A program made the translations under genes and the position numbers. The notes under the pieces were generated by a model. It was not told where the DNA came from. It ran no database searches and was given only the letters and a program-made list of their open reading frames with translations. From Coffea arabica (Eukaryota > Streptophyta > Magnoliopsida > Gentianales > Rubiaceae): a DNA stretch of 64,000 bases. Shown here in pieces: positions 11,247-23,800 of this stretch. The stretch lies in the NCBI RefSeq assembly GCF_036785885.1, contig NC_092323.1, forward strand, positions 9,990,501-10,054,500, read 5' to 3'. Every line of letters begins with the position of its first letter. Position 1 is the first letter of the stretch.

Positions 11247-13745
11247 CTCTTTCAGTTATGGAGTTTTTCCGGTTTCCCTCTTCTTCTGGAGATTCAGAAG
11301 TGCGATGTTTGAGTTTAGGGCTTTTGAAGGGTTTAACAGTTAGGATCAATAAGCAGAACAGTGAAAGACCCGGCAACGGCGAAAAGTGAGGGGTGAAATT
11401 TTGAAATTCCGGCATTGGGTTAAAGCTAAAAATTGCGAATTTAGTCCTCCGAATTCTGATAAACTGTAAATTGAGCTCTACCAAAATCCATTTTTTTATT
11501 TAATGCATTATATTTGATATTTGTTCCAATCAACCATCCAAGATTTTGGCGTTATCATGTGAGAGCTCAGCTATGAGACCATACATTCTTGAGGTTCTTA
11601 AAATTCCGTGTCCTTTCATATTTAATTAGTAAATTTTCAATACCATGTAAGACAGGAAACGAGTAATAAATGTTATTCTTAGAAAATTCAATAGTTTTTT
11701 ACTTTATCCTTACCTCTTGTCTCTTAATTTATTTTTGGTTCAAAGAGAACCATTTTAGAACAATAATTCATTTTTCATTTTATTGAACTTCAATTCCTGA
11801 AAAATCCTTGATTTAAAGTTCTCATAAACAAGCAAAAAGCCTTTAGTTATTATGGTCATTGTCCAAACCTAACGACTTAAGGCCTCCACTAGAATCTCAG
11901 GTCACTTGTAAGGATCTAGATGAAAAGCTTGTTGAAATATCTAGCAATCAATATTTTCAACAATTTGGAAGCAGGGGATGACTAATACTCTTGCCCGTCA
12001 TTCATAAATCTTTTACTAGACATGCTAGTCTTTCATCTCTAGTTCTCTTGGTTGAAGTTTAATTGAATCAATGAAATATAAATTAACCCGTTAACAAAAT
12101 TTTGCATCTTCAATTTTTTAGTAGCGAAAAAATCATTCACGTTATCGTTTTTCTTGCAGTTTTTTCCCTAATGGATTGGATTTATATGAAAAGAGAAACC
12201 GCGTGAAAGAGTATAGAAAATGTTGATCGCACTTTACTTTTTTTTTTTTTTTAATCACACTCGTATAATTTATTTTATAATTTAGTCTAATAAATGAAAA
12301 TTTTGTAATAGAAATGATACTTGAGCTGCAATTAATAAAAAGAAAAGTACAATTAACATTTTTCGAAAGTATACACTGGCAAGTGTAATAGCTGCTCGCC
12401 TTGGGCCCATGGAAGTATGGAGCCCATACAGTACAGTTTCACGAACAACCTAGAACAACAGCCCAGCAAACATTCTAGGGGGTTTTAACAACTGATTGGC
12501 TCAATGTAGCTAGTCTCGATTCGAGATAAGTCCAAACCTTCCAGAGGACAACTAAAATTTTGTCCTGTTTGATTCTCAGGCGTGATTTGTTCAATCGTCT
12601 ACAAGAAATGATTCTGAAACGTTGAATTTTCCCATGCAAGTTCACATTGTGAAAACAAACGAAAAATAAAACAGTTGCTTTGGCCTAACTCCTAATTTCT
12701 TCTCTCTCTCTCTCTCTTTTTCTTTCTCCTCCCCCCCTCTCCACACAAAATTTTCTACTACCACTAATATAAGTACAGCTCAGGGGAAATACGTAGTGGT
12801 GGTCTATTTCTAGATATGTAGTGGTGATCCATTTCTTTCTTTCTCATTCTCTTGTTGATGGAATTGGTCTGCTAATCTTGCAAGGATTTCGGCAATATTT
12901 GTGTGTTTTATTTTAAGACAATGAAATGCAATTAAGTAGGCGAGGCACTACACATGTATAATTGAGAGGTCACGAGATTGAATCACGGAAAGATACTACT
13001 CACTATTGCTCCTCAGTTAAAAAATGAAAATAAAACTCATGAAACATAGAAGAGTGTGCAATCAAATTTAGTTAAAAACGATGATGCTTATGGAGTACAT
13101 TTAGTTTGCGTAAGGCAGCTGATTGGCTGAAGGTATTGGGTCAATAGTCACAATTTTATGGCAGATACATTTCGTGGTTTGATTTCTGTGTCGATACGAA
13201 TGACTGGTTCAAAGCCCGGTTAAACTTCGTTGGTTGAATTAGTCGACACATGGAAAATCCAATAAGAGTAGAACCAACATTTTCTAAGCAGTTACATCGT
13301 ATTTCTTTTTCATGTTTACCGAAACTTTTTTGTCGGGATCAGCTAAATCGGTTGAACCGAATGTTGATTACTAGTGGTTTATTCTGGTTTGGGCATGCAA
13401 AAAATGCGGATCTTTTAGTCACAACACAACACTACAAAGAAACATACGGTCCTATGTCAGGTCTTCTTGATTGTCTTTGATTTGTTTTCTAAGTCATGAA
13501 AAGTAGAGGTCCTTCCTCTAACGAACGTGGGTACAACAACTTGGCTGGGAAAATTTGATGATCAATAACATCATGGACAGCTCAAAAAGAGGAAGAGACC
13601 AAGTCTTCGGGGATGACTCAAAGTGATTGCTGTAACTCTTTCCAATGACTCTAATAATTACCACATAACTACCTTCAAACACTGTTGCAATTATAGTAGT
13701 CAGCAGACTTAGCACGCTATTGCCCCAAAAAAAAAAAAAAAAAAC

Positions 13746-13893
13746 TTGTTTGGATTGTGATTTTTTGCAGAAAAATTTTTAACTTTTTCATAAATTAAAA
13801 TTTTTAATTACTTTTTATTTTATATATATATATATCAAATCACTGCAATATATTTTTTATTAAAAAAATTCTTAAAAATAGCAATCCAAACAA
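13746..13893. mobile_element. small MITE with TTGTTTGGATTG termini (copy a)
   Basis: About 148 bp, with left end TTGTTTGGATTGTGATTTTT and inverted right end AGCAATCCAAACAA. Related copies lie at 38370-38490 and 50021-50160. The superfamily is not certain because no clear target duplication was seen. Confidence 0.6.
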
Positions 13894-15220
13894 TTGTTCG
13901 CACGGTGGTATGAATGCAATGGTGGTTAATCTTCTGGATATATTTGAGATGCAATCAGATAAAGTCATAGAAAGCATAAATAAAGCAAAGAGAAGAATTG
14001 GTGGTTCTTCTCTTCAAATCTATTAACCATTGGTTCTTTTATGTTTTCCTCTATATTTCCATGTGAGAAACCCTTGGTATGGTGATGGTTACATTTTTTT
14101 TTTCCCTTTAAAATAACATTTGAAACTCACATGGGACGATCGAATTTTGATCACCCCTTTGGCTCTTTTTTTCTGTTTACGCTGAAAAGAACATACTTGT
14201 ATGTAGATTCAAGGTTCGAGACTAAACAATTCTTGTTATGCACTCAATAATTTCAAGGCCAAGTTTGGGGAATGACCATATAGATTTAAAGCGTCAAAGG
14301 GTAACTTTCAAGTTTCAACCATACCATTTTATACGTATAACACCGAAAATCACAAAAATCATTTTAGTTAATATTTCATGTTAAAAAAAAATGTACTAGT
14401 GAAATACAGTCATGTAACTGAACTTTTTTGTTTTTGGAAAAAGAAATATATTAAAAAGGTTAAACAAATACTTTTGAGAAAAAAAAATTGAAGACTTTTT
14501 ACGCCAAAAGGAAATCCTCATACATGCTTTATAAAAGAAATTAAACTTTTCTATTTGTAACTTTGTTTGAGTTGAAAGCAATATGAAGAAAATTTTGATT
14601 CACAAATTCCAATCACCTTTTTATCTCACATACATGATACATCACATCACACAAAGTATTACAGTAATTATCTCCAGTAAATCATCCAAATAAACTCCTA
14701 TCCAAACAAATTTATTATCAACAGAAAAGAAAGTTTGGTCGTGGGATACCTATAGTCTTAGTCAATCCTATGCTCTTTAACTGTTTCATCAGCCTCTTAA
14801 TCAAGAAATCAAATTGCATTTCTCTTCATTTGAACCAATTGGCAACCACCACAAATAAACCCATCTCATCAACTCATGAAATCCTGCTCTAAAACTTCAA
14901 AAGCACTAGTGACTGGTGAAAACTGAAATTGGCCATCATTAGTTATCAGTCGAGACTCTAGAGGGTCAAAAACAACTTCGTTAACATCAATTATATATTC
15001 CAACACTAAAATATTTCTGTTTGTGGAAGAAGATTGCTCCACTAAATATTTTATTAACTTAAGGGATTTTTTTTCCCTTCTGGTGATGGTGCGGTACTGC
15101 GGTGGTGCATCATCTCAGAGATTCAGATTGACGGAGTAAAAGATGAGAAACCGTAAAGGGCAGAGAAAACACCTCTTTGCGTCAATTTTCTAGTCAACAC
15201 CTGTGGTTTCATGGTTTGCC

Positions 15221-15263
15221 TGTCACATCTTTTGGGAATTTTATACCGTGTGGACCTTCCCCC
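15221..15263 (+). promoter_or_regulatory. promoter block conserved between NAC1 and NAC2
   Basis: A segment of about 43 bp (TGTCACATCTTTTG, then ACCGTGTGGACCTTCCCC), nearly unchanged at 21906-21950 ahead of NAC2, although the surrounding DNA has diverged. It sits about 60 bp upstream of the TATA box, so it is a candidate shared regulatory element. Confidence 0.5.
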
Positions 15264-15323
15264 AGGCCAACTGTCCATATTCTCCATCACCATCTCTCCA
15301 ATTACCAAGATGATTATTACTAG

Positions 15324-15330
15324 TATAAAT
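15324..15330 (+). promoter_or_regulatory. TATA box of NAC1
   Basis: TATAAAT followed by TAGCGCCGC, about 143 bp upstream of the NAC1 ATG. The same TATAAATTAGC motif lies ahead of NAC2 at 21988. Confidence 0.65.
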
Positions 15331-15472
15331 TAGCGCCGCAAGCCTAACTTCAGTAATTCATTAGAGAAAAGAAGTAAAGTTTCTTTTGATACTGTTGGAG
15401 ATCACTGAGTTTCGATTCCATACTAACGGAAATTTTCGAAAAATAACAATTTGCCATCTTTTTGCCAAACGA

Positions 15473-16958
15473 ATGGACAATAATTCATTGGGGGAGCTAC
15501 CTCTTCCTGGATTCCGTTTCCATCCTACTGAAGAAGAACTCCTCAGCTTCTACCTTAAAAGAACTGCCTCCGGCAGGAAGATACGTTCCGATGTCATTGG
15601 CTTCCTCAATATTTACCAGCATGATCCTTGGGAGCTACCTGGTAATTCTCATGCATGTATTACAATATTCTTTCTTATCTTTTCATTTTGTCAAAAAAAA
15701 AAAAAAAAATCGGAATGCTCCAAATTTTGTAAGGGACGATTCAGGAGTCGAAACTCATCATCGCCTAACTAATGTTCCTACTAGCTAGCTGAACTGCAAG
15801 TGTTACAATATTCTTTGTTATATACGTTAGCATATTGACATACTTGTTTAGGTCCAAAATTTATTGGATCAGGTCTCTGCGGTGGTGTCACATTTAGCGC
15901 TTGTTGCGTGTAGTATTGTTTTTCATTGACATAATAATTGTCTCAAGTTACCAAAAAAAAAAGGAATATTTAATTAGTTTTTTGAAAAAAAAATGTGCAG
16001 GAATGGCTAAGATAGGAGAGAGGGAATGGTATTTCTTTGTGCACAGGGATAGAAGGCATGGTCATGGGGGAAGGCCTAATAGGACTACCAAAGATGGGTT
16101 CTGGAAGGCAACTGGTTCCGACCGTCAAATTCGAAGCTTATCAGACCCTAAGAAAGTTCTGGGGCTGAAAAAGACGCTAGTTTTCTACAAAGGCCGGGCA
16201 CCACGAGGTTCCAGAACTGATTGGATTATGAACGAGTACAGACTTCCTGATAACCACCATCATTTACCTAAGGTACTACTCATCAAACTCAACTAATTTA
16301 TGCTAATAGGTCGGACTTAATTAAAGACTACATTTTCCTTCTTTTTTCTGCCGGGTTCTGACTACTGAGCATTCTATAGTAGTATTTTAAATATTGATGA
16401 GACTTGGAGTGCAAACTTTCTTTTCGAGGGCGTTGGGAAGCAATCATGCATATGTTTTCAATTTCTGATAATTATCTTTTTTGTACTTTTTTTTTTTTTG
16501 GGTGGGGATCGAAGCTAATGATACTTGTGTGAATGCAGGAGGATGTGGTACTTTGCAAGATTTACAGAAAGGCGACGTCATTGAAGATTCTGGAGCACAG
16601 AGCTGCAATGGAAGATATTATATCAAAAACAGTTGACCCAACTTTATCGTCTGCTCAGTCTCAGGAGGGAAAAATCCCAGAAAAAAACTTGGGAGAATCA
16701 TTCTCACAAAAACAAAGCACGATCAATCTTCCAATGACAAAGCAAGAAGATGATGACCTCTCTGTTCCTAATTCATCTGCTAAATTTGGTTGTCTGAATT
16801 ATAATTGTGACTTGAAGGAGCTACAAGTACTAGATGTGCCCAAGTTTAGCATGGATGCCACTACAGACGCATTTTGGACTCAAATGAGAAGCCCGTGGCT
16901 TGACAATTGGAGCCCGAGTGTTTATGCCAACCTTCTTAACTGCTCGCCCCATTGTTGA
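15473..16958 (+). CDS. NAC-domain transcription factor, copy 1 (286 aa, 3 exons)
   Basis: Exons 15473-15641, 16001-16272 and 16539-16958 have GT/AG borders, stay in frame throughout and total 861 bp. The NAC domain covers about residues 10-160. Subdomain A is [19 protein letters not shown] is [18 protein letters not shown] is [15 protein letters not shown] with RPNRTT and [10 protein letters not shown] is [16 protein letters not shown] with [11 protein letters not shown], and E is [14 protein letters not shown]. Intron positions match the usual NAC plan (after WELP-G and after LPK). The DNA-binding residues around WKATGSD are intact. The sequence resembles the ANAC036/ANAC094 subgroup (my recall). 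The C-terminal half (residues 160-286) is Ser/acidic-rich, as expected of an activation region. It should act in the nucleus as a dimer. A tandem copy lies 6.7 kb downstream. Confidence 0.93.
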
Positions 16959-17012
16959 AAATCCCAAGTTAGTGTGAATTACTACAACTGGAGGATAATT
17001 TATGGTAATCTT

Positions 17013-17680
17013 AGCCTCGCCTCACACAACCCATGAAGCAATGTGTTATGCGTGCACGAATTAGGATTTACGCCCCTTTGCTTCCATTTATCCAACAATG
17101 CCAATGCCCTCCCCACGACTACTAAGGGTTTTAGAGGGGTTTAACATTTTGGAGAATGGTGCAGAACGCAGCAATCGGCACCCTGTTTAAAAGTGAGGTC
17201 AAATCTTGACACTCTGACATTGGCTAAAGCTGTGACAAAATGAGGAAGCTATAAGCAGAATGATGTACGTGGGAAGATTAAAAAAAAATTAATTGAAAAA
17301 CGTATGTATGTATGATGTAAACAAACAATGATTTGTAGATAATATCTTTCCAATTCCTTGAAAATTCATCAGTTTTTTGTTTTATCCTAACCTCTTCAAT
17401 AATGTCTCTTTCACAAATTTTTTTTTTTTTTCAAAAAATAGCTCTTTTCAGGAGAGTACTTTACTTTTTTATATTCTGAACTTCAATTCCTTTTGCTTTG
17501 AGAATTTGTTGATTTTAAATTCTGATAAACTAGCCAAAGCCTTTAGTTATTGTGCTTGTCCAAATTAACCTAAGGCCTTCACCGAAGTCTCAGGTGCCAA
17601 CCACCACGAATATGGTATCTAGATGAAAAGCTTGCTTGGTGAAATATCTAGCAATCATAATTTTGACAATTTGGAAGCAC
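17013..17680 (-). pseudogene. fragment of the PPR gene and its upstream region
   Basis: 17013-17115 matches PPR codons near 10084-10195 on the minus strand. After an internal loss of about 1.1 kb, 17128-17240 matches the PPR leader near 11315-11440, and 17330-17680 matches the sequence upstream of it. No usable frame remains. It marks the left end of duplication unit 2, lying directly after the NAC1 stop. Confidence 0.8.
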
Positions 17681-19372
17681 CGTGAAGAATAATCTTTTGC
17701 TGTACAGTCTGGGGCTCTCATTTCAATTGTCTAGTCATCTAAGTTGAAATTGGTAAAGACACGCATTAACTTAATAACAAAAGTTTTGTATTTTCAACTT
17801 TTCACATGACTATTTTTCTTGCATTTTGCTCCCTTTCGGGGGTGTTAATGTCAGAGCTTGAAATTTGTTTTCACACCAATATTTGGATCAAGTCTTAAAT
17901 GCAATTTAGACTTGGAAATGGGCTGCATACTTAGCCGCTTTCGTGCGCGCGCGCACACACATACATATATTTATACAAAGACCCAAGAAAAGATCCATCA
18001 GTGCTGAGAAGTGTTGCCTCTAGGAGAGGTCTTTTAAACAAAATTTTTGTACCAAACTCGATCGTGATCTTATTTGCCTCATCAATGTATCTTATCTGGT
18101 ACATATATTTGAACGTGTGCTTTAGGCAAAGCTGATATCTGTAAACTATCATGTGATAGGGTGAAGTTGCCAGAAAGAAACTAGAGTTTTAACTAATAAT
18201 AAGGGATTTTATAATTTATCACCTGACCACTGGATGATAAAGGAATATATGGTCTCAGTGGAAAAAGTGTAAAAACTCCAAACCATTCTTGTGGTGTGGA
18301 AGCCAACTTTCAGCAGACGCACCCATGATTGTGGCTGTTTTTGGCTGTTTGCTACTCAGGCGTGATTTGTTCAATTTATCCACATGCATGAATCTGAATT
18401 GTTGAATTTTTTCCCCATGCAAGCTGAGATGAGATTGTGAACCAAAACCAAAAGTGGCTTTTAGCCTAACTCCCAACTTCTTCTTTCTCCTTTGTCGCCC
18501 TTCATTTTCTGTCGGCCATAAAAAAAAAAAGTTTTTGGATACTAATATTTAGTGTTAGTCCATTTATTCCTTCGTTGTCGTTTTCCTTTTGTTAAATAGA
18601 ACCGCTCTGATCTTCCAAGAATTTCATTAATCTTGGCCTCGTTTTGCTTGAGACTTAGTAGGGCTGCTTATAAGTCAGTCTAAATACTTTCTAGAAATGT
18701 AGAAGACGTCTGGGTCCAACTTTTGTTCATCATCCATCTCCTCTATTTTTTTTTTTTTTCGTTTTGGCAATTGTATTACATGTTTTTGTAGATTTATGCT
18801 AAGCTTAATTGATTTTATACAGAACTTGTAGGTGCTTTGAAGATAGAAAAACGCTTGGGACTACTTTGAAGTGTTTAATATAAACGATGATGATGATAAC
18901 GGAGCTCTAAAACTAAATTTGGACCTGTGATACCTGTGGACTTGGTACAGATCCATACGTGCTATTTTCTCTGGATAATTTTACATCTGGCAAAATGGAA
19001 TTCGAAAAAACAAACGAAGCTGCCGCTAGGGACCATGCAGACATTCCTAAATATGTATTTATGTATATATATATATATATATATCATAAGTGGGTATTTT
19101 TGTGTCACAGGACTTAGGCTCATTTTTGGCAGATACATTTCAAGGTTATGATTTCTGTGTTCACACGACTGACTGGTTCAAAACCCGGTTAACACATGCA
19201 AAGTCCAACAAAACCAATCATCTTTTGACTAATTATAGCTACATTTTTTTCTTTTTCATGTTTATCTAATTAAATTTTGATCTGCATCAGTTAAACCAGT
19301 AGAACTACTACTAAACCAGCCAGCAGTTAAGTGAGTTGTACTGATTTGGACACACACGCATACACGCACCTG

Positions 19373-19412
<40 letters not shown>

Positions 19413-19415
<3 letters not shown>

Positions 19416-19741
19416 CCTCCGTACCACTTTGATAGTCCCGTTTTCTTTTTTCGTCTGTCTCAAATTGTAGTCCACTTTCCAATTGAAAAATGTAATTGTA
19501 TTTTAATTTTCCTAAAATACCCTTATTCAATGTAAGTTGTTGTTACTATAAACCTACCCCATTTAATGAGAGTTGATTCTTTTTTTACCATCAATTCAAA
19601 TTCCCATAAAGTTGTACTCTAATTAATGTGAGGGCATTTTAGAAACATAGCTATCTAAATTTATTGTTCCAACAAAGTTAACTACTTTTTCTTAAACTGT
19701 GTGAAAAAAGAACTAGGATTATCAAAGTGGTACGAAGGGAG
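19413..19741. mobile_element. Stowaway (Tc1/mariner) MITE, 329 bp
   Basis: Inverted ends CCCTCCGTACCACTTTGATA at left and TATCAAAGTGGTACGAAGGG at right, flanked by TA on both sides (19411-19412, 19742-19743). It is absent from the corresponding place in duplication unit 1, so it inserted after the duplication or was lost there. Confidence 0.85.
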
Positions 19742-20280
19742 TATATATATATATATGCAAATATTTAGCCACATCAATGAAACATGCTTTCCCAACGTAT
19801 GTCCTCCTAAGTCAAGTCTTCTTCCTCGTCCATGAAAAGTAGGAAGTTCTTTGCTCTAGCAAACATGGGCATTGGGAAAGCGATCGATCACACGGCGTAC
19901 AACTCAAAACGATGAATAGACCAAGTCTTCGGGGTTGACAGTTGACTCCCAAGTGATCATAAAATGCTTTTCAATGATTTTTAATTATCAAACACAAAAG
20001 TGCTCCCTCCCTTCAACACTGTTGTAATTACATCTCAGTACGTAGGCTAATTATCAGAAGAAAAAAAAAAAGTTACATACAATGTAGATTCTAAGGGTCA
20101 AGAGTCAAGACGAAACAAAATTTTAAGACTGCTCAATTTTTGTTATGCACTCATTAATTTGAAGCACAATTTGGGGAATGACCATATTTTAAACTGTGGA
20201 AGGGTAACTTTCAAGTGTAAACTTAAGGAATTTTATGTGTACAACACCAAAAATAAATTAAAAAAAGGTTAATGTCTTTA

Positions 20281-21203
20281 GGGTGCATTTGATAAAACTG
20301 AAATCTGAAATCTGAAATCTGAAATTTGAATCCATTAAATTATTGAATTGTTAAGTACTAAATCTAATACATTTGGGTGCATATCACATTGTGATAAGTG
20401 AATAGCATATCAATTAATTTTGGGAGCAAGTTTTGCCTAGAAAATTCAGTGCCACTTAATTAATTTAGATGTTCAATTTTTTATTATCAAAAGGTCTGAA
20501 TATATTAAGTTTAAGGTTCCGTTTGATAAAACTGAATCTGAATTCTAAAGCCTGAATTATGATATCTGAATATTGAAACAATTAATTTGCTGAATTTTAA
20601 ACACTGAAAAGAAATATATAAGTGTCTGAATTTTAATGTTAAACCTATTTATACTATTTGACAAACATTAATAACTGAATACTTAATAAGTTAGATTTGA
20701 CAATTTTGCCCTTATATTTTTCATCTAAAAAAGAAATAGAACCTGTGATTTAATTAGTTTAAAATAGTTAGGTATAAAAATGACAATACTTATTTTTAAA
20801 TCAAATTAATATAAAAGATGAAATATATTATATGAGGAGTATAGAGAAGATGTGAAAGTCATTAAAAAGGGAGAAAAGCGAAACAGAAAACCCTTAGATA
20901 GAGAATATCATGTTTTTTAATTAGATAAGAATTTTGAACATAATTAACAAGTAAGGTTAGATTTGGTGGATAAGATAAGGTAGTTGAAATAATTCTATTA
21001 ATTTTTATCAAAATTAAGTATTCAGTTAGGATTTTTGTACTGAAAAAAATACACACAAGCTTAGCACTGCTTAACAAGTTCAATAGATGGATTTTCATTT
21101 ATCAAACATTCAAAACATCTGAATATCTGAAAAGGTTCAGTTTCAGCACTTTTTATGTTGTCAAACAGACTCTAAGTGTTGAATTAGGTTATCAAACAGA
21201 ACC
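20281..21203. mobile_element. Tourist-like MITE (outer), interrupted by a second Tourist MITE
   Basis: The left end GGGTGCATTTGATAAAACTG is answered by GGTTATCAAACAGAACC at the right, with TTA on both sides (20278-20280 and 21204-21206). Without the inner element the body is about 262 bp. Confidence 0.75.
20515..21172. mobile_element. Tourist-like MITE (inner), 658 bp
   Basis: Same family as 1803-2461 but in the opposite orientation, and nested inside the outer element. The ends GGTTCCGTTTGATAAAAC and GTTGTCAAACAGACTC are flanked by TAA on both sides (20512-20514, 21173-21175). Confidence 0.8.
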
Positions 21204-21905
21204 TTAGTTAACGTTTCATGTGAAAAATGTGCTAGAGTATAATAAATATACTTTGCTGATAGTTGTAACTGATTTTTTGTGTGTTATTGAAGTAAAATAT
21301 ATACATGAAAAAAAGAAGCTTAAACGGGTGCTTTAGAAATAAAAACTGATTGTTTGTTTGGGCATAAACCAGAAGGGCATCCCTTTTCGAAAGAAATATA
21401 TCAAACTTTTTCTGTTTGTAACCTGTTTTGAGTTAAAACAATATGAAGAAACACTAGAAAAATTGAAATTGAAAGAAAATTTTGGACATAAAAAACCATT
21501 TTATAGACTCTTCTTAATCAAAAAAAAAATCAAATTATACTTGCACATTTCTTTTAGTTTGATCAAATTCGCATCATCCATTCATGGCAAATAAATCTAC
21601 CTTATCAACTCGTGAAATCGCACTCTAAAATCCCAAAGGGTCCTCATGATCAGTTGTCAGTCGAGACTCGAGACGGGCTAAAACAACTAACATATCACTC
21701 ATTCCAACACTAATATTTCTGTTTATGGAAGACGATTCCTCCACTAATTATTAATTAATTAACTTAAGAGATATGGGATTTTTTTTTGCCCTCTACTGGT
21801 GGTGAATCAACCATAGAGATTTAGATTGACGAAGTAAAAGATGAAAATACTTCATTGTCCAGTCAAGACTCAAGACAAGACCTGTCTTTATAGTTTATAG
21901 TACTC

Positions 21906-21950
21906 TTGTCACATCTTTTGCAAATTATAAAACCGTGTGGACCTTCCCCT
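21906..21950 (+). promoter_or_regulatory. promoter block conserved between NAC2 and NAC1
   Basis: Counterpart of 15221-15263, lying the same distance ahead of the TATA box, with only a few changes. Confidence 0.5.
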
Positions 21951-21987
21951 CACACTGACTTCCAAATTCCCCTATGGTCACTGCTAC

Positions 21988-21994
21988 TATAAAT
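21988..21994 (+). promoter_or_regulatory. TATA box of NAC2
   Basis: TATAAAT followed by TAGCACCGCC, as in NAC1, 153 bp upstream of the NAC2 ATG. Confidence 0.65.
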
Positions 21995-22146
21995 TAGCAC
22001 CGCCAGCCTTTACTTCATTAATTGATTAGGGAAAAGAAGTTAAATTTCTTTTGATATATAGTCTTGGAGTAAGGTCGGCAGAGTTTTTGAGTCCAGACTT
22101 GAGGAAAACATTATAGGCAAATAACATCTTCCTGCTGATTAAGGGA

Positions 22147-23800
22147 ATGGACGATAATTCACTGGGGGAGCTAACTCTTCCCGGGTTCCGTTTCCATCCT
22201 ACCGAAGAAGAACTTGTCAGCTGCTACCTTAAAAGAATTGCATCCGGCAAGAAATTACGTTCTGATATCATTGGCTTCCTCAACATTTACCATCATGATC
22301 CTTGGGAGCTACCGGGTAATTTTCATGCATCTATTACAATTTTCTCGCGTTATACACGAAAACTCTTTTTTTGGTATGGTTTAGGTCCAAAACTTATTGG
22401 AACAACTATTGCCATGGAATTGCATTTATTTGGCATATGTTGTGTGTGATTTTGCTTTTCATGGGAATAATTTTCTTGAATTAGCACAAAAGAAAAAACT
22501 TTCTTGAAAATATGTGCAGGAATGGCTAAGATGGGGGAGAGAGAATGGTATTTTTTTGTGCATAGGGATAGAAGGCATGGTCATGGGGGCAGGCCCAATA
22601 GAACTACTAAAGATGGGTTCTGGAAGGCAACTGGGTCGGACCGTCAAATTAGAAGCACATCTGAGCCCAAGAAAGTTTTGGGTCTGAAGAAGATTCTAGT
22701 TTTCTACAAAGGCCGTGCACCACGAGGGTCCAGAACTGATTGGGTCATGAACGAGTTCAGACTTCCTGAACATCCTTTACCTAAGGTACTAAATCATAAA
22801 CTCAACTAGTTTGCACTAATAGTTGGGTTTTTTTAAAAAAAAAAAAAAATTTATAAGTAAGAGATTTTGAACTTAGGACGTTTCACTTATATTCCCTTTC
22901 ATGATATCATCCAATTGATTCCTTCCTGTATTGGGGTTAATTAAAGAGTCAACTGTGCATTTCTTCTTCTTTTGTGCATTTCTTCTTCCTATGGACCTTT
23001 TTATTTTCATGATTGGTTCAGTTTCGATGCACTTTAAGTATAGGTGAGACTTGGAGTCCAAATTTTCTATTTCGAAGGAGTAGGGCCTAATGAGCTTTTA
23101 TTTCTATTTCTATTGGTGAGACTTGGAGTCGAAATTTTTACTTCTATTTGTGTTCGAAGGAGTAATGCAATTAGCTACAAAGTGGGCCGAGACTTAACTA
23201 TCATAGATAACTTTTTTAATATCTAATAATTACCGGATAGGGACATTACCTGGTGAGGTCCCTGGTTTGATGGTCAAACTCTCTCCTCTTTGTAAACCAT
23301 GGAGTTTTGTATTGAAAAAAAAAAAATCTAACAATTGCATTTTAATTTTTTTTTGTGGGGGATTGAAGCTAATGATACTTACCATGTAAATGCAGGAGGA
23401 TGTGGTACTTTGCAAGATTTACAGAAAGGCAACGTCATTGAAGATCCTGGAACATAAAGCTGCAATGGAAGACATTATATCAAAAACACTTGAACCAAGT
23501 TTATCATCTACTCGACCTCAAGAGGGAATCCCAAAGGAAAACTTGGCAAAATCATTAGCACAAAACCAAAGCATGACCAATCTTCCCTTGACAAAACAAG
23601 AAGATGATGACCTCTTTGTTCTTAATTCACCTGTTAAATTTGGTTGTCTAAAATACAGTAATGACTCGAAGGAGTTACGAGCACTGGATGTGCCCAAGCT
23701 TAGCATGGATGAGACTGCAGATGCGTTTTGGACTCCAATGAGAAGTCCGTGGCTTGAAAATTGCAGCCTGGATGCTTTTGCCAGCCTCCTTAACTGCTAA
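22147..23800 (+). CDS. NAC-domain transcription factor, copy 2 (279 aa, 3 exons)
   Basis: Exons 22147-22315, 22520-22785 and 23396-23800 have GT/AG borders and stay in frame (840 bp). This is the tandem paralogue of the gene at 15473-16958. All five NAC subdomains are intact ([104 protein letters not shown]). The C-terminal region has drifted more than the DNA-binding half but keeps its Ser/Asp-rich character. Exon 2 is two codons shorter than in copy 1 (a His pair missing in the DNHHHLPK stretch). Both copies appear functional. Promoter motifs are shared, so expression may overlap. Confidence 0.93.

Larger units (their letters stand above)
11250..15320. other. intergenic between PPR and NAC1 (duplication unit 1)
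   Basis: Contains the PPR promoter/leader side (11247-11500), anonymous AT-rich sequence duplicated at 17.3-21.9 kb, a small TTGTTTGG-type MITE at 13746-13893 and a CT-rich tract near 12700. No gene recognised. Confidence 0.5.
17690..21905. other. intergenic, duplication unit 2, with MITE insertions
   Basis: Diverged copy of 11.97-15.2 kb. Unit-2-specific insertions are a Stowaway MITE (19413-19741) and a nested Tourist pair (20281-21203). Short (TA)n tracts occur at 19065-19083 and 19383-19412. No gene recognised. Confidence 0.5.

Noticed and set aside
11155-11484. 109-codon minus frame overlapping the PPR start
   Set aside because: A different frame from the PPR protein, and mostly covers the PPR leader; no known domain.
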